Shown here: positions 8,273 to 16,541 of the stretch, one piece after another
Position numbering within the stretch: the stretch's first letter is position 1
Layout of the letters: each line of letters opens with the position of its first letter
NCBI GenBank assembly: GCA_013289955.1
Contig: JABCYZ010000030.1
Span: 18,738 to 82,737, forward strand
Direction of reading: 5' to 3'
DNA length: 64,000 bases
Source: Acidobacteriota bacterium
Lineage (GTDB): Bacteria > Acidobacteriota > Terriglobia > Acidiferrales > UBA7541
The notes under the pieces: model-generated
Told to the model about the DNA's origin: nothing
The model's input: only the letters and a program-made list of their open reading frames with translations
Databases searched by the model: none
Position numbers and translations under genes: made by a program

Positions 8273-8763
8273 AGATGGCTTGACAGAAAAAAGCATTGGT
8301 TTCGAGGCTTCGCTAGCTTGGCGGCAATCATCCAGGTCAGCTGGGTGAGGTTCGCTGGGCGTTGCTTTACGCCGATCAAGTACAAAGAGTCGAGGAGAGA
8401 ACGAAGATGTCGCAGGTTCGGGTCGCGGGATTTGACTGTCGCGGGATTTGACCTTTCGCTGACGGTTTCAGAGCCGGGATCGAGCGGAGCCTCAGTGACC
8501 CCATTCGGTAGCCGCGGTTGCTTTGGCCATCGCCATTGTGGGTGCGGCGGGCGTGTCGCGGGAGACTGACGACCTTCGGGTTATGAGCTAGTACAAATGC
8601 GCATGGCCCGCAGGTTCTGCGCGATTTAGCTGGCAATCAGCCAACCTTACTTCTTGCCGATTCTTTCCCACGAACCGAATCAGCGTCGGACACCAAGCGC
8701 GACCAGAATTTCCTGCAAGAGGGCGTTTGTCAAGGGCACGATATTCGTGGACACTACTTTCGT
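8273..8763. other. Intergenic stretch without a convincing gene
   Basis: About 490 bases between the second YCII gene and the antitoxin. Short open frames on both strands have no recognisable product. A forward reading near 8515-8590 gives a short hydrophobic run (VALAIAIVGAAGV) that could be a remnant of a membrane protein, but nothing intact is present. It contains the tandem repeat listed separately. Confidence 0.5.
8422..8453. repeat. Tandem 16-bp direct repeat (2 copies)
   Basis: Two adjacent copies of GTCGCGGGATTTGAC plus one base (T in the first, C in the second), at 8422-8437 and 8438-8453. They lie in the non-coding region upstream of the toxin-antitoxin pair, with no known role. 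Confidence 0.75.
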
Positions 8764-8982
8764 ATGAAAAATATTACCCTTAGTGCCGATGAGCAGCTGA
8801 TAAAGCAAGCGCGCCTGCTGGCCAAATCGCAGCATAAGACGCTCAATGCCATGTTTCGCGAATGGCTGGAACAATTTACAGCACAGAGCGGCGGTACGCA
8901 GGAATTTGACGCTCTGATGAAGCGACTGAAGCATGTACAAGCGGGGCAGCGTTTTAATCGGGATGAGATGAATGAACGGTAG
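8764..8982 (+). CDS. Ribbon-helix-helix antitoxin (VapB-like)
   Basis: A 72-residue protein starting MKNITLSADEQLIKQARLLA, the strand-helix-helix start of Arc/MetJ-type antitoxins, followed by a KTLNAMFREWLEQF helix and a charged toxin-binding tail ending FNRDEMNER. Such antitoxins bind their own promoter through the N-terminal strand and wrap the toxin with the tail. The stop overlaps the start of the PIN toxin gene by 11 bases, the usual translational coupling of these pairs. The toxin partner is frameshifted here, so the antitoxin may be orphaned. Confidence 0.85.
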   Translation: MKNITLSADEQLIKQARLLAKSQHKTLNAMFREWLEQFTAQSGGTQEFDALMKRLKHVQAGQRFNRDEMNER

Positions 8983-9395
8983 ATTCTTCCTCGATACAAA
9001 CATCCTTGTAAATTCGTTTGACGCAAGTTCCCCGGAAGAAGGCTACGGAATCCAGGAAGCTGATCAGAACTGCGATCGCGACCGGTGGCGGCGTTGTCAG
9101 CTATCAAGTGGTGCAAGAATTCTTTAACGTTGCACTACGCCGTTTTTCAAAGCCTATGAGTAGCGTCGATGCAGAGCAATATTTGTCGACGACGTTTCGA
9201 CCACTCCTTTCAGTACATTCTTCGCAAGCTTTGTATGGAGAAGCGCTACGAATTGGAGCGCGGTTTCAGTTGCCTTGGTACGATTCGTTGATCGTCGCTT
9301 CTGCAATCGAGGGTCAGTGTGGAGTTCTTTACAGTGAAGACTTTCAGCATGGGCAGCAAATTGGAAGCGTCACGATCTCCAACCCGTTTGTCTGA
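8972..9395 (+). pseudogene. PIN-domain toxin (VapC-like), frameshifted
   Basis: Translation from ATG 8972 gives MNGRFFLDTNILVNSFDASSP, a perfect PIN-domain start with the first acidic residue (LDTN). At about 9033-9042 (GGAAGAAGG) the frame must skip one base to continue as KATESRKLIRTAIATG and onward to 9395. That second frame carries the remaining conserved parts: VSYQVVQEFFNV, the acidic PWYDSLIVASA motif and the C-terminal LYSEDFQHG. In the first frame translation stops about 80 bases past the shift. All catalytic Asp/Glu positions survive across the two frames, so the lesion is recent, or a one-base sequencing or assembly error. Intact, it would be a magnesium-dependent ribonuclease toxin. 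Confidence 0.85.
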
Positions 9396-9408
9396 CAGCA
9401 GAACTTCT

Positions 9409-9526
9409 TGGGAATTCGATCGCTGAAAAAGATCTTTGCGCTCTCGCGGGCAACCTCAGTACCCGACCCCATTGCAATACCGACCGTTGCTTGCGTCAGA
9501 GCCGGCGCATCGTTGATTCCATCGCC
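9409..9526 (-). pseudogene. P-type ATPase fragment
   Basis: On the reverse strand about 40 codons encode GDGINDAPALTQATVGIAMGSGTEVARESA, which is the hinge motif of the P domain of heavy-metal P-type ATPases (normally about 100 residues from the C-terminus). Nothing upstream or downstream of it encodes the rest of the enzyme (no DKTGT motif and no transmembrane helices). It is therefore an isolated remnant. Its 5-prime edge at about 9526 abuts an unrelated forward reading, suggesting a rearrangement junction. Confidence 0.85.
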
Positions 9527-9759
9527 CAGTTCTTGGAACAAGGGAAATACGTTGCGGTCGTCGTGGACGGAAAAGCTCATCCGCTACAAGCGGACGTGCC
9601 ACACCGAGCGCTTCGCTCCCCCTACGGCCAAACATTTACCAATCTAAGTACATAAATGTACAGACAGCCGCTTTCAACCTGCCCACACTAGGGACGTTGG
9701 AGCATTATGTCGAACACATTCGAAGCGAACTGCACTCGCAAGGCACTATCTATCCGTAG
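9512..9759 (+). other. Possible degraded coding remnants, unidentified
   Basis: Two short forward readings have protein-like composition: 9512-9655 (47 codons, containing FLEQGKYVAVVVDGKAHPL and ending TFTNLST) and 9658-9759 (33 codons, containing FNLPTLGTLEHYVEHIRSE). Neither has a start or a recognisable family. They may be pieces of one broken gene. From 9760 to 9998 I see nothing. Confidence 0.3.
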
Positions 9760-9998
9760 GCAGGGCGGCTACGGTCAGTAGGAAAATCATGAAATCACCA
9801 TCCCTCTTCAATTGGTACTTAATTCTACGAACACACCATCAGTGGACAATGTTTCAGGCGATTCGCTATGCTCTGTGGCTTGCTCGTTAAGCGGCCACCT
9901 CTAGATTAACGCCAGGACAGGGACCCGGTGTTCCGGGCGAAGTACGCCGCAGTTCCCTAGCTCGATGAAGAAGTCCGCAGAATAGATTGGTGCACAGA

Positions 9999-10262
9999 AT
10001 GAAAGTCGAGATCCTCCACTGCCCGACGTGACACGGCAATCAAGTAAAAGCCGCGAGTTTCGCGGCTGCTATTAAGCAGCGGCTGGGCGTGGAACCCATC
10101 CTCATCCCCGGCAAGACCGGCCAGTTCGACGTGATCGTAGACAGCGAGAAGATTTCCGAACGCGGAGGGAACAAGCTTACACGGATGTTCGGTGCTGGCT
10201 ATCCCGACCTCGATAGCGTGGTGGAGCAGATCGAGAAGCACCGCACAAGCGGCACAGCCTGA
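9999..10262 (+). CDS. Putative selenoprotein, SelW/Rdx family (TGA read as selenocysteine at 10029-10031)
   Basis: From ATG 9999 the frame reads MKVEILHCPT, then TGA (10029-10031), then HGNQVKAASFAAAIKQRLG and on without another stop to TGA at 10260-10262, giving 87 residues. This matches the Rdx (SelW/SelT/SelH) thioredoxin-like family: beta strand, C-x-x-U/C redox motif, helix, a GVEPILIPGKTGQFDVIVD hairpin and a C-terminal YPDLDSVVEQIEKH helix. The internal TGA falls exactly on the second redox residue (C8-P-T-U11), and a hairpin of bacterial SECIS type follows. Rdx proteins are thought to act on protein or peptide thiols. The ribosome site is weak and no Sec machinery is in this window. 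The alternative is a nonsense mutation of a Cys or Sec codon in a decaying region. Confidence 0.72.
10049..10067 (+). promoter_or_regulatory. SECIS-like hairpin downstream of in-frame TGA
   Basis: A perfect 8-bp stem AGCCGCGA / TCGCGGCT with apical loop GTT. The loop begins 25 bases after the TGA at 10029-10031 and its first base is G. This agrees with the bacterial SECIS pattern as generally described (small apical loop with a G in the first two positions, about 16-37 bases from the UGA, stem of 4-16 bp). Confidence 0.65.
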
Positions 10263-10461
10263 CTAACTCGGCTGGCGGGAATGGAATCCTGCCGCGTTAC
10301 GCATTTCCTCGTTTCCAGCGTAGGCCCCGATTCCCAGCATGTATCCGAACTCATACCAACGACCGTTATTGCTCGTCTCATAGATGCTCATGTCGCTTGC
10401 GAACAGGCTGACGATAAATGGGATCGGGGCGATGATCCCGTGCCAGAGCCCGACACAAATC

Positions 10462-10487
10462 GGAGCGCCCTCACAAAAAGGCGCCCC
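10462..10487 (-). terminator. Weak terminator-like hairpin after the TonB receptor gene
   Basis: GGAGCGCC (10462-10469) and GGCGCCCC (10480-10487) can pair with one G-T wobble across a 10-base A-rich loop, about 24 bases past the receptor stop. There is no T tract after the stem on the reverse strand, so intrinsic termination is doubtful. Confidence 0.3.
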
Positions 10488-10510
10488 GATCCTTCCTCTT
10501 TGGGGTGTGG

Positions 10511-13500
10511 TCAGAAGAAGACCTTAATTGCCATTTGCGCAATGCGGGGATCCGCCGCCTGCCCTGCGCGGAATGTCCCGAACGAGTTGCTGCTGATCTT
10601 GTCGAAGGATGTAATGTTGTCCGTGCTGTTGACTGTGCCTGTGCTGACGCCCTCGGGCGCAAAGTTCGGATGATTAAAGATATTGAAGTATTCAGCCCGT
10701 AGCTGAATCTTCCATCGTTCGGTGAGCAGGATATTCTTCGAGAGACTCATGTCCCAGTTGGCGGTATGAGGCAGGCGCAGAACGTTTTTACCGACGTCCC
10801 CAAACGTGCCATAGATGAGGGGATTGATGACGCCGCCTACTTTGGTCGGCTGAAAGGCAGCCGGGTTGAGCCAGCTGACGCAGCCCACAGTCGTGCCGCA
10901 GGTCGTCGAGCTATATGGGCTCACCCCTGAAATAAACGTCCCGCGATCGTTGCCGATGCCCGTGCCAGAGAGTTCCGTGCCTTGCAATACGGTGATCGGA
11001 CGGCCGCTGGCGGCCGATACGATTCCGCCCAGTTCGTAGTCACCGAAGAGGTGGTGGATCAGCGAGCTGTGACCGCTGAGAGTCGGAGACTGCCAAACGT
11101 ACGAGCCGGTAAAGACATGGGTGTGATCGAAACTTGACGGGCCATAGTCGAACGCATGGCGGCCTGGATCGTTGAACGGAAGGGCGGAGTACCCGGTATC
11201 AAAACCGGTTACGCCCTCGCCAAACGGAAGGTCGTCCAGGCTCTTCGAGTACGTGTAGTTGGCCAGCAGGGTAAACCCGTGCGACATACGCTTCTCGAGG
11301 GAGGTTTGCAGCGCGTTGTAGTTCGCATTCACATCGTCGATATCTGCCTGAACGGTAGTGGAAAAAGTGTTGGGCTTGAAAAGTGCCCCGCTTAGGTTGG
11401 CATTGCCATTGCACGATGCGACAGTGCCTCCGGTAGCCTCGCAAACCGTAAGGTTTGCCAGGCCGACGTTGGCCTTACCGTTGCAAGGAACGAAAGACGC
11501 TGCGGAAGTGCAAGGGACGCCTGCGTTGTAATACTCGGTTTCCAGGATGTGCAGGGTTCGCGAGCCGACGTAAGCCGTACGCAATAGAAAGCCCGCAGGC
11601 AGCTGCCGCTCGAGGGTTAGGTTCCATTCATACACCGTCGTGACGTGATAATCGCCGCTCGGATCGTAGGTCACAGCAATCTCGTTGAACGGCGGATTGT
11701 AGGCGAAGTTCGTCGGCGCAGGGAACGGGCTTGGAAATGTTGGGTAGGACGTGGCTTGAGCACCCGAACACTTCAGGGCGGCCTGCGTAGCAGGCAAAGT
11801 GCAAAGTGGATCGCTGAAGGAACCGGCCGTCGAGCCGGGAGTGGGAGAGCTATTGCCGGCGGTCGAGAGAATGAACTGAGGGCTGAACGGCCATTCATCC
11901 ACAAAGCGGTTACTCAACATGCCCTCCGCGCGCGTGTCGTAGAAAATTCCCGCTCCGCCGCGAAGGCTGGTTTTGCCGTCGCCGAAGACGTCGTAGGCAA
12001 AGCCGATGCGCGGAGCGAGATGATCGTAGCTCGACCGCAGCGCATTCTTCGGCATCCCCGGATCGCTGATGCCATTCTGGGGAGAAAAAAAGATTCCCGG
12101 AGGCGCATTGGGATAAACCTTTGAGGTGATATCCGCTGCCATGGCCGGGAGGTTCACCTGTGCCCAGCGATCGCCGTTATCGCCCCAGGGAATGGCTGGC
12201 TCATAACGCACGCCAAGATTCAGCGTCAGGCGATTGCTCACGTGGTAGTTGTCCTGGATATAGAGCGCCGGGAATTTATCCCGGTTGGCTTTGAACTCGC
12301 CGGCGCCCTGCTGAAAAGCGTAACCGTTGCCGGAGGGGCCGCCGTCGCACATCGTTCCGCCGAGAAAATTCTCGTACGCGGGTAAACCTGCCGGCTGGTT
12401 GAGGTAGGTATCCTGCGCGCAAAAATTGACGATCCCGGGTTGATTGAACTCATTGTTCAGGTCTACCTGGCTCCACTCAATCGACCCGCCGAAGTGGATA
12501 TCATGCTTCCCTCTCTCCCAGCTGACGTCATCGGCGTAGGTAAAATTATTCCTGGTGAATACGCCGGCGGGATTGTCGCCGAAGCTGAATCCGTTTTGCA
12601 CGCCTATGCCCTGAATGGCGCTGGGCGTGGGCTGAAACGGCAGGGCCGCGGTTTCAAATGTCGCAAGGTCCGCGGCGTTCGGCGCTGGGCCTCGGGTCGA
12701 GACCTCACGCGAATAGCTGGCGCGGAAGTCGTTGATCAAAGTAGGCGTGAAAATGTGCGTTTCGTGAATCAGAGCGTTCTGCGCCACGATCGAAAAAGTG
12801 GCATCGGTGTAGGCGACGAGTTCGAGTGGATTGAATACGGGAGCCTTCGCGAAACGGTCAAACTCGTAACGGCCGGTGATCTTGTCGTTTTTTCCGATGG
12901 CATGATCGAGCCTGCCCATACCGGAATCGTAATTCTCGATGTCCGGCTTGGAAAAGGCCACGGTCGGATTCGAGCCCGCCGGTATGGGGCCAGCCAGGCT
13001 GAATTTTGCCGAGGAGCCCAAATACGCTCCGGTAGCAGGATCGATTCCCAGCATCTTGGCCACTCCGGGGTCAATGGTCCCCGGGGTTCCTCCAGGACCT
13101 CCTGTCGCCAGGAAGTTGGTGATGTCCGTCTGCCCGACTACGTGGGAACTGCCAAGCACGAGATTGCGAAAAGCGGTGCGCTGATACCCCGCAAAAAAGA
13201 AGGTTTTGTCATGAATCACTGGTCCGCCGACGGTGCCACCGTACTGGTTGCGCTTGATGCGATCAGGGGTAGTAGGCGTAGCGAAAAAGTTCTGAGCATT
13301 GAAAATCGGATTGCGCACGAATTCGAAGGCATCGCCATGAAAACTGTTGCTTCCAGACTTCGTGATGACGTTGACCACGCCGCCGGCGTTCTCGCCATAC
13401 TCGGCGCTATAGTTGCTCGTTTGCACGCTGAACTCCAGCAAAGCGTCCGGGAACGGAAAAGGCTGGTTGACGTTCGTGTATTCATCCACGTAATTGCCGC

Positions 13501-14092
13501 CATCCAGCTGGTAGCTGATGCTGTCTTGCCGCGTGCCGTTTGTCGAATACGTCACCGCACCCGGGAAGGTCTTCGTGGCGCCTTGATCGGCGCCCCCGTT
13601 GGGCGAGTTGACGGCGCCCGCGACCAGCAAAGTGAGTTGCGCCGCATTCCGGCCGTTCAAGGGCAGTTCAGAAATGCGCTGCTGCTCGATGACTTGTTTG
13701 AGCGAGGAGGTCGCCGTATCCACTTGAAGCGTATTCGTGGTCACCGTGACAATTTCGGTCACCGCTCCCAGCTTCAGGCCCATGTTCACCGTTAGGGACT
13801 GATCCGCAAGCAAAGTGATCCCATGCTCCTTGGTTGTGCTGAAGCCCTTGGCCTCGACGGTGAGGTTATAAACTGCGGGCTGAAGAGACGGGATGACGTA
13901 GAAGCCGTCGGCATCCGAGGTGGCAGCGCGAGAAAATCCCGTGCCCTCTTGTGTCGCAGAGACCTGCGCACCGGCGACCCCCGCACCGGCAGGATCCGTG
14001 ACGCGCCCGAGGATGCTTCCGAGGCCTTGCGCGTGAGCATACACAGGGGCGAACAGAAGCGCGAACAGAGCAGCAAGTAGGTTCCTCTTCAT
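10511..14092 (-). CDS. TonB-dependent receptor, Oar-like with carboxypeptidase regulatory domain
   Basis: A 1193-residue outer-membrane protein. Residues 1-22 form a signal peptide (KRNLLAALFALLFAP then AHAQ). About 24-105 form a CarboxypepD_reg beta-sandwich (GSILGRVTDPAGAGVAGAQV ... FYVIPSLQPAVYNLTVEAKGF). Next comes a plug region with ELPLNGRNAAQLTLLVAGA, then a long beta-barrel ending in ...QMAIKVFF with the terminal aromatic residue of outer-membrane proteins. This architecture is expanded in Acidobacteria and imports oligosaccharides or peptides with TonB-ExbBD; no SusD partner is encoded nearby. ATG 14092 is chosen because a signal peptide starts there and AAGGG precedes it; open frame continues upstream to 14245 without protein-like sequence. 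Neighbouring glycosidases suggest a sugar ligand. Confidence 0.95.
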   Translation of the reverse strand: MKRNLLAALFALLFAPVYAHAQGLGSILGRVTDPAGAGVAGAQVSATQEGTGFSRAATSDADGFYVIPSLQPAVYNLTVEAKGFSTTKEHGITLLADQSLTVNMGLKLGAVTEIVTVTTNTLQVDTATSSLKQVIEQQRISELPLNGRNAAQLTLLVAGAVNSPNGGADQGATKTFPGAVTYSTNGTRQDSISYQLDGGNYVDEYTNVNQPFPFPDALLEFSVQTSNYSAEYGENAGGVVNVITKSGSNSFHGDAFEFVRNPIFNAQNFFATPTTPDRIKRNQYGGTVGGPVIHDKTFFFAGYQRTAFRNLVLGSSHVVGQTDITNFLATGGPGGTPGTIDPGVAKMLGIDPATGAYLGSSAKFSLAGPIPAGSNPTVAFSKPDIENYDSGMGRLDHAIGKNDKITGRYEFDRFAKAPVFNPLELVAYTDATFSIVAQNALIHETHIFTPTLINDFRASYSREVSTRGPAPNAADLATFETAALPFQPTPSAIQGIGVQNGFSFGDNPAGVFTRNNFTYADDVSWERGKHDIHFGGSIEWSQVDLNNEFNQPGIVNFCAQDTYLNQPAGLPAYENFLGGTMCDGGPSGNGYAFQQGAGEFKANRDKFPALYIQDNYHVSNRLTLNLGVRYEPAIPWGDNGDRWAQVNLPAMAADITSKVYPNAPPGIFFSPQNGISDPGMPKNALRSSYDHLAPRIGFAYDVFGDGKTSLRGGAGIFYDTRAEGMLSNRFVDEWPFSPQFILSTAGNSSPTPGSTAGSFSDPLCTLPATQAALKCSGAQATSYPTFPSPFPAPTNFAYNPPFNEIAVTYDPSGDYHVTTVYEWNLTLERQLPAGFLLRTAYVGSRTLHILETEYYNAGVPCTSAASFVPCNGKANVGLANLTVCEATGGTVASCNGNANLSGALFKPNTFSTTVQADIDDVNANYNALQTSLEKRMSHGFTLLANYTYSKSLDDLPFGEGVTGFDTGYSALPFNDPGRHAFDYGPSSFDHTHVFTGSYVWQSPTLSGHSSLIHHLFGDYELGGIVSAASGRPITVLQGTELSGTGIGNDRGTFISGVSPYSSTTCGTTVGCVSWLNPAAFQPTKVGGVINPLIYGTFGDVGKNVLRLPHTANWDMSLSKNILLTERWKIQLRAEYFNIFNHPNFAPEGVSTGTVNSTDNITSFDKISSNSFGTFRAGQAADPRIAQMAIKVFF

Positions 14093-14559
14093 TTCCGTTT
14101 TTTCCCTTTCGCAGGCCGTCCGAAACAGCTGCCTCGGATATGCCCGCCAACCGCGGCGTGCCGTGTACCCCCGACCACACGTGGACGCGCCTCGCACCGC
14201 GAAATGAACCGGAAGCACACAACGCCCAGCTCCAGGACAGAGCAAAACCAGCGAGCCGCCGACTGATTATTTTTTTAGGTTCTCTCTATCCACTATTCCA
14301 ATGGTTGTTCCGTACTTAGAACCAGCCGTGAGAAGTTGTCAAACTCGAAATTCTAAAGATTCGCTTTAGCAGGGTTAAACGACGGGTGGTTTTGCGGTAT
14401 TTACTTGTCCTGTAATTTCACTTCCACGTTGTATGTGGCGGAATAAAACACAACAATCTGTTTAGCAATACTCAACGCTCGAAGTCCGCGCTCCACCTTA
14501 CAATCGTCTCGAGCATCTTGCTTCCTGTTCCACACCACTCTGACCTTGAGGAGCGCTTC
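14093..14559. other. Divergent regulatory region, no gene
   Basis: 467 bases between the TonB receptor and the forward SDR gene. It is AT-richer than its surroundings around 14270-14470 and must contain both promoters. I saw no convincing operator or RNA element. Confidence 0.5.
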
Positions 14560-15336
14560 ATGAGCTATCCCCTGCTTGATCTTCGGAATAAAACAGCGGT
14601 AGTGATCGGCGGAACCAGCGGTATCGGACTGGCGCTCGCCCTCGGGTTGGCCCAGGCCGGGGCGAATGTCGTGCCGACAGGCCGCCGCGAGGAACAGGTA
14701 CGAGCCGGAGCTGCTCAGATTGTTTCTCTGGGGCGACGCTCGCTCGTGCTGACCTGCGATGTCACCGATAACGGCAGCCTCGAGCGGCTCTTGCATTCCA
14801 CTTGTGCCGAATTTGGCAGCGTCGAAATCCTGGTGAATTGCGCCGGCCGCACGAAGCGAATGCCAACACTCGATTTTCCCGAAGCTGACTGGAACGCCAT
14901 CCTCGAAACAAATCTGAATGGAACTTTGCGCGCGTGCCGCGTCTTTGGCCGTCACATGATTGAGAAGCGTTACGGGCGCATCATCAACATCGCCTCGCTG
15001 TCCTCCTTTGTAGCCCTCTTTGAGGTGGCCGCTTATAGCGCCAGCAAAGCGGCCGTCGCTTCCCTCACCAAATCGCTTGCAATCGAATGGGCGACATCGG
15101 GCGTCTGCGTCAATGCTCTCGTGCCAGGTGTCTTTCGCACGGACCTGAACTCCGCTTTGCTCGATGGAACCGATCGCGGGCGAGAGTTTCTCATGCGCAC
15201 CCCCATGCGAAGATTTGGCAAGCTCGAGGAGCTGACGGGCGCCGCCATTTTCCTCGCCTCCGACGCGGCGAGTTTTGTAACCGGGCAGCTATTGGCGGTG
15301 GATGGCGGCTTCCTGGCAAGCGGCGTGAATCAATAA
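14560..15336 (+). CDS. Short-chain dehydrogenase/reductase (gluconate/deoxygluconate dehydrogenase-like)
   Basis: A 258-residue classical SDR: TAVVIGGTSGIGLALA (Rossmann), PTGRREEQV (Arg after beta 2), LVNCAG, NIASLSS, catalytic YSASK, and the AAIFLASDAASFVTGQLLAVDGGFLA close. The long LLDLRNKTAVVIGG start resembles gluconate 5-dehydrogenase and 2-deoxy-gluconate 3-dehydrogenase (KduD) types, which fits the surrounding carbohydrate genes and the uronate-isomerase-like protein. The exact substrate is inferred, not shown. GAGGAG at 14548-14553 sets the start. Confidence 0.88.
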   Translation: MSYPLLDLRNKTAVVIGGTSGIGLALALGLAQAGANVVPTGRREEQVRAGAAQIVSLGRRSLVLTCDVTDNGSLERLLHSTCAEFGSVEILVNCAGRTKRMPTLDFPEADWNAILETNLNGTLRACRVFGRHMIEKRYGRIINIASLSSFVALFEVAAYSASKAAVASLTKSLAIEWATSGVCVNALVPGVFRTDLNSALLDGTDRGREFLMRTPMRRFGKLEELTGAAIFLASDAASFVTGQLLAVDGGFLASGVNQ

Positions 15337-15571
15337 CGCGCCAAGTGCGGGGCACTGGCGGACGGGGAAAAAATCATCCGTGGCGGCGACACTCAACAAA
15401 AGGCCTTCCCTATCTTTGCCCTGGCGTTGAGGTGCGCGCGGCTCTAGCTTGCCCGAAGCACTTGCCGGCAGTGTAGAATGCACTGCATCCTCTGACGGAT
15501 GCGAAGACCAGTGTGTCAGTTCGCGCGCGAGCCCGCCAGTGTTTGCTCAGGGCGCCAATCGGAGCAGGTAC

Positions 15572-16483
15572 ATGGATATCCACCAACTCGAGCTGTTCCT
15601 CGCCGTCATGGACTCGCCCAGTATGACGCGCGCGGCAGAAAAGATTCATCTGTCTCCGGGCGCTGTCAGCCTCCAGCTTCACAATCTTGCCGACGAACTC
15701 CACACGGAGCTTTTTGTGCGGCGTGGAAAGAAGCTCGTCGCTACTCCCGCCGCATTGCGTCTTGCCGAGCACGCCAAAGAAGTCGTCCGGATGATGGGCC
15801 ACATCCAGCAACTTTTTGAAAATGACCTTGCCAAAGATGTGCGCCCTTTCCATTTCGCCACGGGCGTGACCACCTTGATCTACCAGCTGGGTGGTCCTCT
15901 TCGGCAGCTGCGCAAACGCTATCCCAATGCGGAAATCCGCGTGACCGTCGGCGTAACCGAGGAAATGGTCGCCGGCATCCTCGATCGACGATTCGATTTG
16001 GCGCTCATCTCGCTCCCCGTTTCGGAAGCTAAGCTTCGCCTCATTCCGCTTTTTGACGAAGAGCTGCTCATCGTGCGCCCCTCCGCGAATAAAGTGGGCA
16101 GCGGTCACGTCGGCTCGATGCGATCCGCGGAGCTCGCCGATGTTCCTTTTCTGCTCTATCCCAAACGAAGTAACGTGCGCTTGGTCATTGACAAGTTCTT
16201 CGCCGAGATTGGTGTGACGCCACGTGTGGTCATGGAGGCGGATGACACGGAAGCGATTAAGCGCCTCGTCGAATCCGGTTTCGGCTATTCGATCCTACCC
16301 CAGCACGCTCTTCGCGGAAGCTCACACTTCTTTCAAAAGTTTCGTGTCGCCGGCCATCGATTGACGAGAAGTTTGGCGCTCGCCACAGCACAGACGGATT
16401 GTCCGCGCAGACTTACGGAGTCGATTGCCAGTTTTCTGCGCAGCACTCTGGTCGAGAGCGACTCAAGCGGCGGGACTGCTTGA
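15572..16483 (+). CDS. LysR family transcriptional regulator
   Basis: A 303-residue LysR-type regulator: N-terminal winged helix (MDIHQLELFLAVMDSPSMTR ... HLSPGAVSLQLHNLADELHTELFVRRGKKLVATPA), linker helix, and a periplasmic-binding-like effector domain (IRVTVGVTEEMVAGILDRRFDLALISLP, then GFGYSILPQHAL). LysR proteins usually activate neighbouring genes on binding a small metabolite. GGAG at 15561-15564 supports ATG 15572. It lies 235 bases downstream of the SDR in the same direction and converges on the GH31 gene, so the SDR and the glycoside genes are plausible targets. Confidence 0.93.
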   Translation: MDIHQLELFLAVMDSPSMTRAAEKIHLSPGAVSLQLHNLADELHTELFVRRGKKLVATPAALRLAEHAKEVVRMMGHIQQLFENDLAKDVRPFHFATGVTTLIYQLGGPLRQLRKRYPNAEIRVTVGVTEEMVAGILDRRFDLALISLPVSEAKLRLIPLFDEELLIVRPSANKVGSGHVGSMRSAELADVPFLLYPKRSNVRLVIDKFFAEIGVTPRVVMEADDTEAIKRLVESGFGYSILPQHALRGSSHFFQKFRVAGHRLTRSLALATAQTDCPRRLTESIASFLRSTLVESDSSGGTA

Positions 16484-16541
16484 GCCTCACTCTACCCCTT
16501 CGACGACACCGGACCAGTGATTCCGCCGCCCGTCCTACTCT

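Noticed and set aside
10029..10031. TGA as an ordinary stop that ends a short ORF
   Set aside because: The frame continues for 76 codons with a conserved Rdx pattern and the codon is at the exact Sec position. A nonsense mutation is still possible, so confidence is limited.
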